DNA of 64,000 nt from Hyphomicrobium sp. (GCA_002928515.1 PERI01000001.1:124001-188000); one strand, 5' to 3'. Shown: positions 17,949 to 27,016, counted from the first letter of the stretch. Program-made: numbers and translations. Notes: generated from the letters alone by a model not told the origin.

Positions 17949-18676
17949 ACCCACGGTTTTTGACCGACGCGTTCGATGCGTCGCGTCGCGGTCGATCCGA
18001 CGATGACCAGCGTGCGCATATCGACGGATGATGGATCGACTTTTGCGAGTGTTGTGATGTCGATGTCTTCGTCCGGGCGTCCGACGGCGCGGGCGAGTAC
18101 GATGGTTGTGTCAGGCGCACGGCACGATTTCAGGACGTCGAAGGCTTGGATGATCTGTGCGGGTCTCGCTTTTGAAGCTGGGTTGTAAAGAGCGATGACC
18201 AAGTCGGCTTCGCAGGCGAGGCGCAGGCGGCGCTCGATTAGCGCCCATGGTTTGAGATTGTCGGACAGTGAGATGGCGCAGAAATCGTGGCCGAGTGGGG
18301 CGCCGATGCGAGCGCTTGCTGCGAGCATTGCGGTGACGCCGGGTTCAACGTGGATATTGAGTGCGCGCCATGATTGTGGTCCGCGTTCGACAGCCTCAAA
18401 AACGGCAGCGGCCATGGCGAATACGCCAGGATCTCCTCCCGAGACGACGGCGACGTTGTGACCTTCGGCTGCAAGCGTCAGAGCGCGTTGGGCGCGGCTC
18501 AATTCCTCACGGTTGTCGGAGGCTTCGATACGTTGATGCGCTTGTGGCACGATGCGATTGGTATAGGCGGTGTAGCCGAGAATGATATCGGCCTCCACGA
18601 TCGCATCGCGCGCGGCGGGTGTGACCCAGCCATCCGGTCCAGGGCCGAGCCCAATCACGGTCAGACGTCCGCTCAT
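17918..18676 (-). CDS. cobJ: Precorrin-3B C17-methyltransferase CobJ
   Basis: Methylates C17 and completes ring contraction, converting precorrin-3B to precorrin-4. Tetrapyrrole methylase with IGLGPGPDGWVTPAARDAI (8-26), ADIILGYTAYTNRI, and VVSGGDPGVFAMAAAVFEA around residue 78. The C-terminal ALYNPASKARP and TTIVLARAVGRPDE segments are standard. 252 residues. It overlaps cobI by 4 nt (ATGA). Downstream on the same strand the next gene is cobL, 771 bp away, with cobK antisense between. Confidence 0.96.
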   Translation of the reverse strand: MSGRLTVIGLGPGPDGWVTPAARDAIVEADIILGYTAYTNRIVPQAHQRIEASDNREELSRAQRALTLAAEGHNVAVVSGGDPGVFAMAAAVFEAVERGPQSWRALNIHVEPGVTAMLAASARIGAPLGHDFCAISLSDNLKPWALIERRLRLACEADLVIALYNPASKARPAQIIQAFDVLKSCRAPDTTIVLARAVGRPDEDIDITTLAKVDPSSVDMRTLVIVGSTATRRIERVGQKPWVYTPRFAGDA

Positions 18677-19416
18677 GTGATCCTCCGTCCGCGTCCGCCG
18701 GGGAGAAGGATGATGGAAAAATATGGAACGGGTTGTGCGTCGAGAGAAGAAAGTGGGAGAACGCGTTCGCCGTGCATCGTGCCGCGCTCGACGTAGATGG
18801 CATCGTTCAAGCGGCCGGCATCGCGCAGCGCCCTGCGAATTTTTTCGAGATTGCGACCAACCTTCATTATGACGGCAGCGTCGGTGTCTTTCAGGCGTGC
18901 GGTGAGTGATGCCGCATCAAGCGTGCCGGGTAGGACGGTCAGTACGTCGTCGCCATAGGTGATCGGTGTATCGGCGGCGGTCCAGCAGCCGGACATGCCG
19001 GTAATGCCGGGGATGACGGCAACTGGATGCGTGGCTTTAATGCGGTCGTACATGTGCAGGAACGAGCCATAGAAAAATGGATCGCCTTCGCATAGCAGGG
19101 CGACGTTATGGCCATCGTCGAGATGACGTTTCAGGCGGTCTGCGCTGGTGCTGTAAAAATCTCGGATGGCGTCGATGTAGCCTGCATCATGAAAGTTGAT
19201 TTCGGTCGTGACCGGATATTCGAGGCAGGCTTCGATGGCTGATTTCGGAATGATGTCTGCTGCGATCGTGCGCGCATGACCGGGACGACCCGCTTTGCGA
19301 AAGTGGGCAATGACGGATGCGCTGGCGATGATGCGTGCCGCTTTTAAAGTCATCAGTTCTGGATCGCCGGGGCCGAGGCCGACGCCGTACAACGTGCCAG
19401 GCGCGACCGCGTTCAT
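18673..19416 (-). CDS. cobI: Precorrin-2 C20-methyltransferase CobI
   Basis: Methylates C20 of precorrin-2, committing it to corrin rather than siroheme. Tetrapyrrole methylase with GVGLGPGDPELMTLKAARII (11-30), LLCEGDPFFYGSFLHM near residue 108, and VIPGITGMSGCW after it. 247 residues. It overlaps cobH upstream (4 nt) and cobJ downstream (4 nt), so translation is coupled on both sides. Confidence 0.96.
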   Translation of the reverse strand: MNAVAPGTLYGVGLGPGDPELMTLKAARIIASASVIAHFRKAGRPGHARTIAADIIPKSAIEACLEYPVTTEINFHDAGYIDAIRDFYSTSADRLKRHLDDGHNVALLCEGDPFFYGSFLHMYDRIKATHPVAVIPGITGMSGCWTAADTPITYGDDVLTVLPGTLDAASLTARLKDTDAAVIMKVGRNLEKIRRALRDAGRLNDAIYVERGTMHGERVLPLSSLDAQPVPYFSIILLPGGRGRRIT

Positions 19417-20042
19417 TCGACCTCGCTCGCGAGTGCGTTCACGGCTGCTGCTGCCATGGCGCTACCGCCTTTGCGACCTTTGACGATGGCGAATGGGACT
19501 CTGGCATCGGCCGCAAGCGCGTCTTTGGATTCGGCAGCGCCGACGAAGCCGACCGGCATACCGATGATGCAGGCGGGAAGAGGCGCACCAGCGTCGAACA
19601 TTTCGAGCAAGCGGAAAAGTGCTGTCGGAGCGTTGCCGATGACGACAACGGCACCTGCAAGGTGAGGGCGCCAAAGATCCATGGCGGCGGCTGTGCGTGT
19701 GTTGCCGATATCTTTTGCGAGCTGAGCAACTTGTGGATCGTCGAGGGTGCAGATGACTTGGTTATTGGCTGGCAGGCGCGCGCGCGTGATGCCGTTCGCG
19801 ACCATTTTAGCATCGCACAGGATTGGCGCGCCTGATTTGAGAGCTTCGATTCCGGTCTCGGCGAACGTCGGTGACATGACGATGTCGCGTGCGATTTCGA
19901 CCATGCCGCAGGCGTGAATGATCCGCACGGCGACGCGCTCTTCGGATTTTGTGAAACGTTCCAAATCGGCTTCCGCGCGGATGATCGCGAACGAGCGGGC
20001 GTAGATGGCAGCGCCGTCGCGGATGTAGTCATGGGCGCTCAT
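19413..20042 (-). CDS. cobH: Precorrin-8X methylmutase CobH
   Basis: Moves the methyl group from C11 to C12 to form hydrogenobyrinate. The catalytic histidine is His43 in RIIHACGMVE; further signatures are NAPTALFRLLEM and GMPVGFVGAAESKDAL, and VKGRKGGSAMAAAAVNAL near the C-terminus. 209 residues, normal. The start is ATG 20042, set by the ATGA overlap with the cobG stop; the reading frame stays open further upstream but inside cobG, with no family support. Confidence 0.96.
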   Translation of the reverse strand: MSAHDYIRDGAAIYARSFAIIRAEADLERFTKSEERVAVRIIHACGMVEIARDIVMSPTFAETGIEALKSGAPILCDAKMVANGITRARLPANNQVICTLDDPQVAQLAKDIGNTRTAAAMDLWRPHLAGAVVVIGNAPTALFRLLEMFDAGAPLPACIIGMPVGFVGAAESKDALAADARVPFAIVKGRKGGSAMAAAAVNALASEVE

Positions 20043-21337
20043 GAGCGACGGTCCGTGATTGCTTGGAAGGTGGACGAGAGTGAGGTCGGTGAAATCGATG
20101 CGATGTGAGGAGCGGATTGCGTTGTGCCGTTGACGATCAGATCGTAAGCGCCATTGCGGGCGACGAATGTGTAAGCTGTGGCGTTGCGATGTGCGCAGCC
20201 TTTTTCGCAGCCCGAGATGTGGATCGATGGCATGCCCTCGACGTAATTTCTCAAAGCCTGTGCGAGGCGTTCGGCGTCGATGCGCGTCGAGGTCGTGGCG
20301 TTTGCACATGACGGTGCGCCGGGACATACGTGCATCATCAAACGGGGATCTTCGGCTTGTGTGATGAGATTGAGATAGGAAGCGGCGGATAAAAGTGCGT
20401 CTGCGTCTGCTCGGGTTGTCAGTGGAAATACGAGCGTGCGTTGTTGTGACAGGCGGCAGTCTCGGCAACCAAGTTCGCGAGCTTGGCTAGCGAGGTTTTT
20501 GAACGCTGTGTCTGTGATGCGTCCAAACGGCAGGCCGATGGCGACGGCATAGGGTGTCGCTGCGTGGGAGAGGATGCCGACACTTGGTGCAGATGTTTCA
20601 AAATTTGATGTCGCGTAGGCGAGTGTTGATGCCAGGTTCGCTTTTGTGAAGATATGCGTTGCGCCGAACGCGGCGACGGCGTCTCGCATGCGGCGGAGTT
20701 CGGGGTTTTCTGCGGTGAGGGCCAGGAACACTTCTGCAAGGCGTGCCACAGCGGAAACTACGGCAGGTGGTTTTAGTTCGATATGCGTTTCGGCATTGCC
20801 ATCGAGTTTGATGGAATACGTCTCTTGATTTTGAGCTGCGATCGAGATGTCAGCATATGGTGCTGTGCGGATGCCACGTGCAGAACCGCTAACGCTGAAG
20901 CCGAATTTATTGGGCAATGCGTGAAGGTCGCTGCGCGCGATGAGCATGGCTTCGAGTGCCGATGCCAGATTGCGGACATCGATGTGACTGGGATCAAGCC
21001 CTGTGAGTGGATCGACAACCACGTTGCGTGCTGCTTCGGCATCCGCGTCGGCTTCGACGATGCCGGATGCTATGAGGGCTGCGATGGCTTCTGGATAGGT
21101 TTCGGCTGACAAGCCGCGCACTTGCAGGTTGGCGCGGTTCGTGAGGTCAATTTCGCCGGAGCCGTGGCGCTCAGCGATGTCAGCAATAGAAATGAGTTGA
21201 TCGAGCGACAACGATCCGGCTCTCGGGCGCACGCGCAGCAGTAAGCCGTCACCCGTTTGCATGGGGCGATGGGCGCTTGGGCACCATCCCTTTCTTAAAG
21301 TTAGGTCTTTTTGCATGACTTCGCGGGCGGCCATCAT
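20039..21337 (-). CDS. cobG: Precorrin-3B synthase CobG
   Basis: Oxygen-dependent monooxygenase that makes precorrin-3B, the step that defines the aerobic route. It resembles nitrite/sulfite reductases: two ferredoxin-like half domains and, near the C-terminus, an iron-sulfur cluster motif CPGAPSC followed by SGCEKGCAH. The N-terminal RKGWCPSAHRPMQTGDGLL is the family start. 432 residues from ATG 21337, which overlaps the cobN stop by 4 nt; ATG 21316 (MQKDLTLRKGW) is an alternative. No frame break. Its presence excludes the CobZ type of ring-contraction enzyme for this operon. Confidence 0.94.
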   Translation of the reverse strand: MMAAREVMQKDLTLRKGWCPSAHRPMQTGDGLLLRVRPRAGSLSLDQLISIADIAERHGSGEIDLTNRANLQVRGLSAETYPEAIAALIASGIVEADADAEAARNVVVDPLTGLDPSHIDVRNLASALEAMLIARSDLHALPNKFGFSVSGSARGIRTAPYADISIAAQNQETYSIKLDGNAETHIELKPPAVVSAVARLAEVFLALTAENPELRRMRDAVAAFGATHIFTKANLASTLAYATSNFETSAPSVGILSHAATPYAVAIGLPFGRITDTAFKNLASQARELGCRDCRLSQQRTLVFPLTTRADADALLSAASYLNLITQAEDPRLMMHVCPGAPSCANATTSTRIDAERLAQALRNYVEGMPSIHISGCEKGCAHRNATAYTFVARNGAYDLIVNGTTQSAPHIASISPTSLSSTFQAITDRRS

Positions 21338-24300
21338 TCGGCGGCCTCGCGACTTTCTGGTGTGTTTGTTTTTGCAAATACGTCGTTGCGACGCGGTTGC
21401 CAAAGTCCGCGTTCGATCGCTTCATCGAAGCGGCGGCGCATGGCTTCTAGTGCGGCAGGGTTTTCACGTTCGACGAATGCTGCGACAGCGGGATCGCCGA
21501 GATAGGCTGCGTACAATCGTTCGAAGCCACCGGAATCGACGGCGCGCGCGGTTGCTGCGAAGGCAAACGCCGCATCGACTGTGGAGGCCATTTCGGCAGC
21601 ACCGCGGAAGCCGTGGCGCAATTGGCCGTCGATCCAGCGCGGGCTTGCGGCGCGACCATGGACGATGCGGGCACATTCCTCATTGAGTGTGCGGATTCGT
21701 GGCGTTTCTGGTGTGCCGGTATCGCCGTGATAGAGCGCTGCATGTGCGTTGCCGAGCGTGTCGGCAGCGGCCGCGAAGCCACCTTCATGGGCCGCGAAAT
21801 CGCCGCCAGTCATAAGATCAATTTCGCGATGGTCTTGAATGTGCACAAAGGCGTTGGCGGTGCGGACACGGGTTTCGAATGCTTGAGGTGCACTGTGCGA
21901 TGAGCCGTTGCCGCGAAAGGCATGGTTGGAGGCTTCGAGATAACTTTTGCCGAGGTCTGCGCGCGTGGACCAGTCGCTGCGGTCGATGTGGGACATGATG
22001 CCGGCACCGAATGTGCCGTCGGCTGGTCCGAAGATGCGGTCGAGGGTGTCAGATTGAGATGTTGCGCCGATCAGGGGATTGTCGCTTGTATCTTCGTCGA
22101 GCGAGGCGACGAGTTTGACTGCGGATTCGAATAACGTGAGTTGGGCTGCAAACATATCGCGGAACAAGCCCGAGATGCGCAAGGTCACATCCACGCGTGG
22201 GCGGCCGAGTGCTGCGATGGGATCGGTTTCGACACCTACGACGCGGAATGAGCGCGTGTCCCAGGTCGGGCGCACGCCAAGGAGCGCGAGCGCAGTTGCC
22301 AATTCCTCACCGCCGGTACGCAGCGTGGCACTGCCCCACAGGTCGAGAACGATGGCGCGTGGCCAGTCGCCGTGATCGGACAGGTAACGATCGAGGATGG
22401 CACGCGCGGCGCGTTGGCCGTTAGCCCAGGCCGTTGATGTTGGAATGGCGCGCGGATCGACGCTGAATAAATTACGTCCAGTTGGAAGAACGTCGGCGCG
22501 GCCGCGGCTCGGTGCGCCTGCAGGGCCGGGTTCGACGAAACGACCGTCGAGTGTGTGCGCAAGTGCGTCGAGTTCTGTGGCGTCGAGAACGTGCAGGCCA
22601 TCGCGAATGGAGAGTTCTTTGATGTCGCACAAGAACGCGTCGATGCGTGCGAGGGCGTCAGCGTCGGACATATCTGACGATAGGCCACACGATTGCGCGA
22701 TGCCCGCGCGTTCGGCGGCATCACGAATTTTGACGATCAAGGATGTTCGACGGCGTGGGTCGAGGCCTTCGGCTGAGGAAAATTCATCGACCAAGCGTTC
22801 GACGTCGAGGAGCGCGTCGCCGAATTCGTTTTCGACTAAGGGAGGAGGGCGATGGCCGAGCGTGATGGCGGCGATGCGGCGTTTGGCTTGGGCTGCTTCG
22901 CCAGGGTCATTGACGATGAAGGGATAGATGAGTGGTGTTGGCCCGAGCAGGCATCGTGGTGCGCAGGATGGGCTGAGTGCGACGGCTTTGCCGGGAAGCC
23001 ATTCTAGCGTGCCATGGGCGCCCAAATGAATGAGTGCATCGACGCGCGCGACATGGCGCAGCCAAAGGTAGAAGGCAACATAGCTGTGGCGCGGCGGTGT
23101 CGATGGATCGTGATATTGCGCTTTGCGGTCGGCGGCGGTTCCGCGTTCGGGCTGAAGCGCGAGCGTTAGATTTCCGAACTGCGCGACTAGGAATGTGAAT
23201 GATCCGTTGGCTATGGATGCATCTTGTGCCGGTGGCCCCCAAGCCGAAGTGATGCTGGTCTTGAAGTCTTCGGGTAGCTTTGCGAAAGCTGCTTCGTAGT
23301 CTGCGAGTGACCAGCTGATAGCGTGTGTGAGATCGAGTTTGGCTGTGAGCGCGCGGCGGTCTGATGGAATGTCGGTGATGTTGTAACCGGTGCTCGCCAG
23401 ATGTTCGGCGATGCGCAATGTACTGTCGAGTGCGTCGAGACCGACGGCGTGCGCCATTTGGTCCGGACGGCCAGGGTATGTCGAGAGAATGAGTCCAACG
23501 CTGCGAGTGTTGCGCGGCGTAGATTTGAGATTAGTCCATGCGGCGGCGAGATCTGCGGTGTGATGGATGCCGTCCAGATACGGGACATGCTGTACGAGCT
23601 CGCAGCCGAGAATTTCATCGCGCGGGGTGAGTTCTTTGAACGAGATCGCTGCTGCGAAGACGCGGCCGTCGAGTTCAGGTAACACGACATGCATCGCGAG
23701 GTCTGTCGCATTGAGGCCGCGCGCGGAGGTTTGCCATGTTGCCTGTGGCGGTGCGGCGAGGGCGACTTGCAGAATAGGGCAATTTGCGATTTCGAGTGGG
23801 GAGCCTGCATCGCCATCGCGTGCGCTGAAGGCTGTGGCATTGATGATGACCGATGGTGCCACACGCGTCAGTTCGGATTTGAGCCAGTCTGCGGCTGTGG
23901 GTGCTTTGAGGCTTGGCACATAGACGGCATGGGTTGCGAGACCGCGTGCTTCCAGTGCATCGCTCAGTGCATCAATTGGCGAGACATCTGAAGCGAGCAA
24001 ATGTGAGCGATAAAACACGATGACGGCTGAACCGAGTGGTCCTTCTTCGACTTTGGGGGCGCGGTAGGTGCCGAAATCAGGGACGGGCTTTGCAGAGGCG
24101 AATGGCGCGTTGGTTTGTTCAGCGCGTGCCAATATTCCGGCGAGCGCATTGTGGGTATTTTCTTGGCCGCCGGTATCGAACAATTTTTCGATGGCATGCA
24201 GATCGTCTTGGCTCACGGTGGAGAGCGCCGACAGGCGCATATCGGGGCGACCATCGCCGGGAATGATAGCGAGCGTGATGCCATGTTGGCGGCAGGCTCG

Positions 24301-24606
24301 GCTTAATTGTTCGCCGCCGTAGCGCCAATAGTCGAGACCGCCCAGCAAGCGGACGATAACGGCTTTGGTGCCGGGCAATGTTTTTTCGAGGAAAAGATCG
24401 ACCGACATGGGATGGCGCAAGCGCACGAGATTGACGGCGCGCAAGGTGGGCCGCGTGTCGTGATCCCATGCGCGCCACGCAGCGGCTGTGGTTGCAAGAT
24501 CGCTGTCAGAAAACGACAGGACGATGATATCAGCGGGCGCAAGTTCGAGATCTTGGGCTTCGGCGGCCTCATCAAGATCGCGGCTTTGGCGCACCAGCAG
24601 ATGCAT
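21334..24606 (-). CDS. cobN: Cobaltochelatase large subunit CobN
   Basis: ATP-dependent cobalt insertion into hydrogenobyrinic acid a,c-diamide, with CobS and CobT, which are not in this window. At 1090 residues it is shorter than the approximately 1270-residue Pseudomonas denitrificans enzyme but collinear with shorter family members. Recognisable segments: a DIIVLSFSDSDL lead, VIVRLLGGLDYWRYGGEQL, VLYRSHLLASD-like motif (FYRSHLLASDVSPIDAL), HLGAHGTLEWLPGKAVALS (mid-protein, expected metal/substrate region) and WGSATLRTGGEELATAL. ATG 24606 overlaps the cobW stop by 1 nt; the stop overlaps cobG by 4 nt. Confidence 0.95.
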   Translation of the reverse strand: MHLLVRQSRDLDEAAEAQDLELAPADIIVLSFSDSDLATTAAAWRAWDHDTRPTLRAVNLVRLRHPMSVDLFLEKTLPGTKAVIVRLLGGLDYWRYGGEQLSRACRQHGITLAIIPGDGRPDMRLSALSTVSQDDLHAIEKLFDTGGQENTHNALAGILARAEQTNAPFASAKPVPDFGTYRAPKVEEGPLGSAVIVFYRSHLLASDVSPIDALSDALEARGLATHAVYVPSLKAPTAADWLKSELTRVAPSVIINATAFSARDGDAGSPLEIANCPILQVALAAPPQATWQTSARGLNATDLAMHVVLPELDGRVFAAAISFKELTPRDEILGCELVQHVPYLDGIHHTADLAAAWTNLKSTPRNTRSVGLILSTYPGRPDQMAHAVGLDALDSTLRIAEHLASTGYNITDIPSDRRALTAKLDLTHAISWSLADYEAAFAKLPEDFKTSITSAWGPPAQDASIANGSFTFLVAQFGNLTLALQPERGTAADRKAQYHDPSTPPRHSYVAFYLWLRHVARVDALIHLGAHGTLEWLPGKAVALSPSCAPRCLLGPTPLIYPFIVNDPGEAAQAKRRIAAITLGHRPPPLVENEFGDALLDVERLVDEFSSAEGLDPRRRTSLIVKIRDAAERAGIAQSCGLSSDMSDADALARIDAFLCDIKELSIRDGLHVLDATELDALAHTLDGRFVEPGPAGAPSRGRADVLPTGRNLFSVDPRAIPTSTAWANGQRAARAILDRYLSDHGDWPRAIVLDLWGSATLRTGGEELATALALLGVRPTWDTRSFRVVGVETDPIAALGRPRVDVTLRISGLFRDMFAAQLTLFESAVKLVASLDEDTSDNPLIGATSQSDTLDRIFGPADGTFGAGIMSHIDRSDWSTRADLGKSYLEASNHAFRGNGSSHSAPQAFETRVRTANAFVHIQDHREIDLMTGGDFAAHEGGFAAAADTLGNAHAALYHGDTGTPETPRIRTLNEECARIVHGRAASPRWIDGQLRHGFRGAAEMASTVDAAFAFAATARAVDSGGFERLYAAYLGDPAVAAFVERENPAALEAMRRRFDEAIERGLWQPRRNDVFAKTNTPESREAAE

Positions 24607-25643
24607 CAGGCATCTCCGCTCAACGCCCGGACAATGGCGTTGCGATCAAGGCCCTTTTGGCCGATGACGACGAGGCGTCCGATGCGCGGCTCACTCGGCG
24701 TCCAAGCACGTTCGTAGCGCGTTTCGACGCGCTGGCCGACGCCTTGCAGAAGGAGGCGCATCGGTTTGCCATCGACGGCGGCGTAACCTTTGACGCGAAG
24801 AACATCGTGGTCAGTGGCGATTTGCTTGGCGCGCGTGGCTAGGTCAGTTGGTGAGGAGAGTGTTGGAATTTCGACAATGAAACTCTCGAAATCGTCGTGG
24901 TCGTGGCCTTCTTCGCCGTCATGGTGCGAGGGGCGCGCTGCGAGATCGTCTTCGGCTGCGGCTGACAGGCCAAGCAATACGCCTGCGGGTATTTTGCCTT
25001 CGCGGGTGGCGATGATTTTGATTTCTCGCGGGATATTGGCTTTGATGTCGGAGGAAATTTGAGTGGCCTCGTCCGATGTCATCAGGTCGGTTTTGTTGAG
25101 GACGACGAGGTCGGCGCACAATAGTTGATCTTCGTAAACTTCTTCGAGCGGATTTTCGTGATCGACCGATGGGTCGGCTGCGCGTTGCGCTGCGAGTTTA
25201 ACTGGATCGTCGGCGAAGCGACCGGCGAGGACTGCTGGACCATCGACGACTGTGACGACTCCATCGACGGTCACGCGCGAACGAATGTCGGGCCATTCGA
25301 AGGCTTTGACGAGTGGCTTTGGCAACGCCAGGCCGGATGTTTCGATGATGATGTGCTCGGGCTGCGGCGAGCGTGACAGCAGCGCTTCGAGTGTCGGGAT
25401 GAAATCATCAGCGACGGTGCAGCAGATGCAACCGTTGGTGAGTTCGACGATATTTTCTTCCGGACAGCTTTCGATGCCGCACGATTTCAGAATTGAACCA
25501 TCGACGCCGACATCGCCGAACTCATTGACAATGAGAGCAAGGCGGCGGCCTTCGGCATTTTCTAGAACGTGGCGCACGAGCGTGGTTTTTCCAGCGCCGA
25601 GAAAGCCTGTGATGATGGTGACAGGGACTTTACGCGATGTCAT
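24606..25643 (-). CDS. cobW: CobW, G3E-family GTPase / metal chaperone
   Basis: A GTPase thought to deliver cobalt to the cobaltochelatase. Walker A GFLGAGKT (13-20), the metal-binding GCICC motif before residue 90, VLNKTDL (G4) and a His/Asp-rich loop HHDGEEGHDHDD between the GTPase and C-terminal domains. 345 residues. The ATG at 25643 is fixed by the overlap with the DUF1636 gene (ATGA). It is directly followed by cobN, which supports the chaperone role. Confidence 0.95.
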   Translation of the reverse strand: MTSRKVPVTIITGFLGAGKTTLVRHVLENAEGRRLALIVNEFGDVGVDGSILKSCGIESCPEENIVELTNGCICCTVADDFIPTLEALLSRSPQPEHIIIETSGLALPKPLVKAFEWPDIRSRVTVDGVVTVVDGPAVLAGRFADDPVKLAAQRAADPSVDHENPLEEVYEDQLLCADLVVLNKTDLMTSDEATQISSDIKANIPREIKIIATREGKIPAGVLLGLSAAAEDDLAARPSHHDGEEGHDHDDFESFIVEIPTLSSPTDLATRAKQIATDHDVLRVKGYAAVDGKPMRLLLQGVGQRVETRYERAWTPSEPRIGRLVVIGQKGLDRNAIVRALSGDA

Positions 25644-26062
25644 TCGGCAGGCTCCAAATGGTGGGTCGGTAAGGGTGGGATGCGCGCGACGACATTCTTG
25701 CGGCCGATCAGAGGGCGGTCGCGCCAAGCTGGGACGCCGTCAGGGCGTTCGCTGTGTTGAGTAGCGAATATCAAAACGTCGCGTGCGTCTTTTTCAGGGT
25801 CTAGGCGGCCAACGACATAGGTCCATTTTCCGGCAGCTGTGATGGCAACCGTGCAGCCAGCGGTGCAGTTGGACAAACATTCAACGGCGACAATTTTTAC
25901 ACTGGTGGACCTGTCATCGTCGGCGGCTTGGGATATCGCATTGGCCAGCAGCGCACCGTGGCGAGACACGCCATCGGGCAGTGTCTCGCCTTCGCGGCGG
26001 CACGTTGTGCAGACGAACAACGTCGTTACGGGTGTGTCAGGCAACATGTCAGGCGGTGCCAT
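25640..26062 (-). CDS. DUF1636 metal-binding protein, cobW-associated
   Basis: 140 residues. The pattern FVCTTCRREGE near the N-terminus and CLSNCTAGC in the middle gives five cysteines spaced as in thioredoxin-like [2Fe-2S] ferredoxins; this is the DUF1636 signature. DUF1636 genes are found beside cobW in many alphaproteobacteria, and a role in cobalt handling or electron delivery in B12 synthesis is inference only. ATG 26062 has GAAGG 8 nt upstream; a TTG at 26083 is possible. It lies 30 bp after hupE and overlaps cobW by 4 nt. Confidence 0.82.
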   Translation of the reverse strand: MAPPDMLPDTPVTTLFVCTTCRREGETLPDGVSRHGALLANAISQAADDDRSTSVKIVAVECLSNCTAGCTVAITAAGKWTYVVGRLDPEKDARDVLIFATQHSERPDGVPAWRDRPLIGRKNVVARIPPLPTHHLEPAE

Positions 26063-26092
26063 CGTGTTGACCTTCAATGACAACAGACATTT

Positions 26093-26728
26093 TTACGCGA
26101 CAAAGCCGGTAGCGCCTGCCGTGAAGTAAGCGCCCACTAGAGCAATAACTGCACCGGCAGCCATGATCGCTTTAGGAGCCAGTTCGACACTGCGATCACG
26201 AACCGTCACTGTCAGATAATAGGCTGCCAGTGCAATCGCTGATTGCACAACGGCGAGGCCGGCCAAATAAGCGTAGAGCGGTGTCGGTTCGGCGCCAATG
26301 ATCGATTCACCGAGCGCATAGCCATGAACAATTCCGGCCGCAGCAAAAAGTAACGCGGTCGGAATTGTGCCGAGCGACAGACGTGTTGCAATCAGAATGC
26401 CGATCACGGCCGTCGATAAAGCAACGAGCAGTTCGCCGTAAGGTAAGTCGAAACTCGCCAGATGAATGGCGACGCCTGCGAGCATTGCCAGCACAAACGC
26501 GAAGACTGTTTTCGGACCTGCGCCAATCAGAGCGGCCAAAATGCCGACGCCAACAATCGCTGCAAGGTGATCGAGACCTAAGATCGGATGGCCAAGGCCT
26601 GACAGCAGACCGTGTTCGAACGATGTGGGCATCTCGCCACCGGTCGGGTGATGGGCGAAAGCAGGTGCAGCCATGAGGAGTGAGAATAAGACAGTTCCCG
26701 CACTATGCGAGACGCGAGTGGCCTTCAT
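26093..26728 (-). CDS. hupE: HupE/UreJ family cobalt transporter
   Basis: Inner-membrane metal permease. Here it is the first gene after a cobalamin riboswitch, which points to cobalt rather than nickel. The N-terminal signal peptide ends near AFA-HHPTGG. The metal-site motif HPILGLDHLAAIVGVG follows at about residues 47-62, and a second conserved His lies in AAGIVHGYALGE. Six hydrophobic helices can be counted. 211 residues. ATG 26728 has GGAG (RNA sense, 26735-26738) six bases upstream, and that Shine-Dalgarno is itself part of an inverted-repeat system described under the riboswitch. Confidence 0.92.
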   Translation of the reverse strand: MKATRVSHSAGTVLFSLLMAAPAFAHHPTGGEMPTSFEHGLLSGLGHPILGLDHLAAIVGVGILAALIGAGPKTVFAFVLAMLAGVAIHLASFDLPYGELLVALSTAVIGILIATRLSLGTIPTALLFAAAGIVHGYALGESIIGAEPTPLYAYLAGLAVVQSAIALAAYYLTVTVRDRSVELAPKAIMAAGAVIALVGAYFTAGATGFVA

Positions 26729-26734
26729 TTTAGT

Positions 26735-26852
26735 CTCCGTCGGTTCGTGGATCGTGATGATCCCATGCACGCCGCTTCCGACGGATTCCAACCTTGCGGG
26801 TGGACCAAATACTATCCTCCGGAAGACCCCGTCCGTCGGATCGGAAAGCGGC
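26735..26852 (-). promoter_or_regulatory. Riboswitch expression platform covering the hupE Shine-Dalgarno
   Basis: Three elements lie between the aptamer and hupE (plus-strand sequence given). A: TCCGTCGGA (26832-26840) with AGCGGC (26847-26852). B: GCCGCT (26771-26776) with TCCGACGGA (26777-26785). C: TCCGTCGG (26736-26743). B is complementary to A over 15 bp, with a 6-nt bulge, and to C over 8 bp, so A-B and B-C exclude each other. C contains the GGA of the hupE Shine-Dalgarno. B-C pairing would block translation and A-B pairing would free it. The complementarity is seen directly; the switching mechanism is inferred. Confidence 0.6.
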
Positions 26853-26858
26853 TACGTT

Positions 26859-27016
26859 TGACGGCAGGTCTCCTGGCTCGCGGGTCAGTGCATTGGGCTA
26901 CCTTCCCAGGCTTGCGCCCAGTGGTGTCTTGGCCTTTTGCTCGCCGCTTACAGTTGCGGGGGCAGCTGCGGGGTATTCACCGCATTCCCATTGAACCCTC
27001 TTGCGAGGGACCGTCA
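26859..27016 (-). ncRNA. Cobalamin riboswitch aptamer
   Basis: Read on the minus strand it carries the conserved core of AdoCbl riboswitches: GGTTCAATGGGAATGCGG, then CCGCAGCTGCCCCCGCAACT, GTAAGCGG, the CCACTGG segment, GGGAAGG, and AGCCAGGAGACCTGCCGTC, which is the 3' B12 box. The outer P1 stem pairs TGACGG at the 5' end (27011-27016) with CCGTCA at the 3' end (26859-26864). It heads the hupE-DUF1636-cobW-cobN-cobGHIJ operon, which is the expected target: B12 represses cobalt uptake and synthesis. Confidence 0.96.

Noticed and set aside
19413-20468. Extended 351-codon version of cobH
   Set aside because: The first 142 codons lie inside cobG in another frame; family length, the catalytic His43 numbering and the ATGA overlap all support the start at 20042.
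26365-26676. 103-codon plus-strand frame inside hupE
   Set aside because: Antisense to the HupE helices; no independent support.
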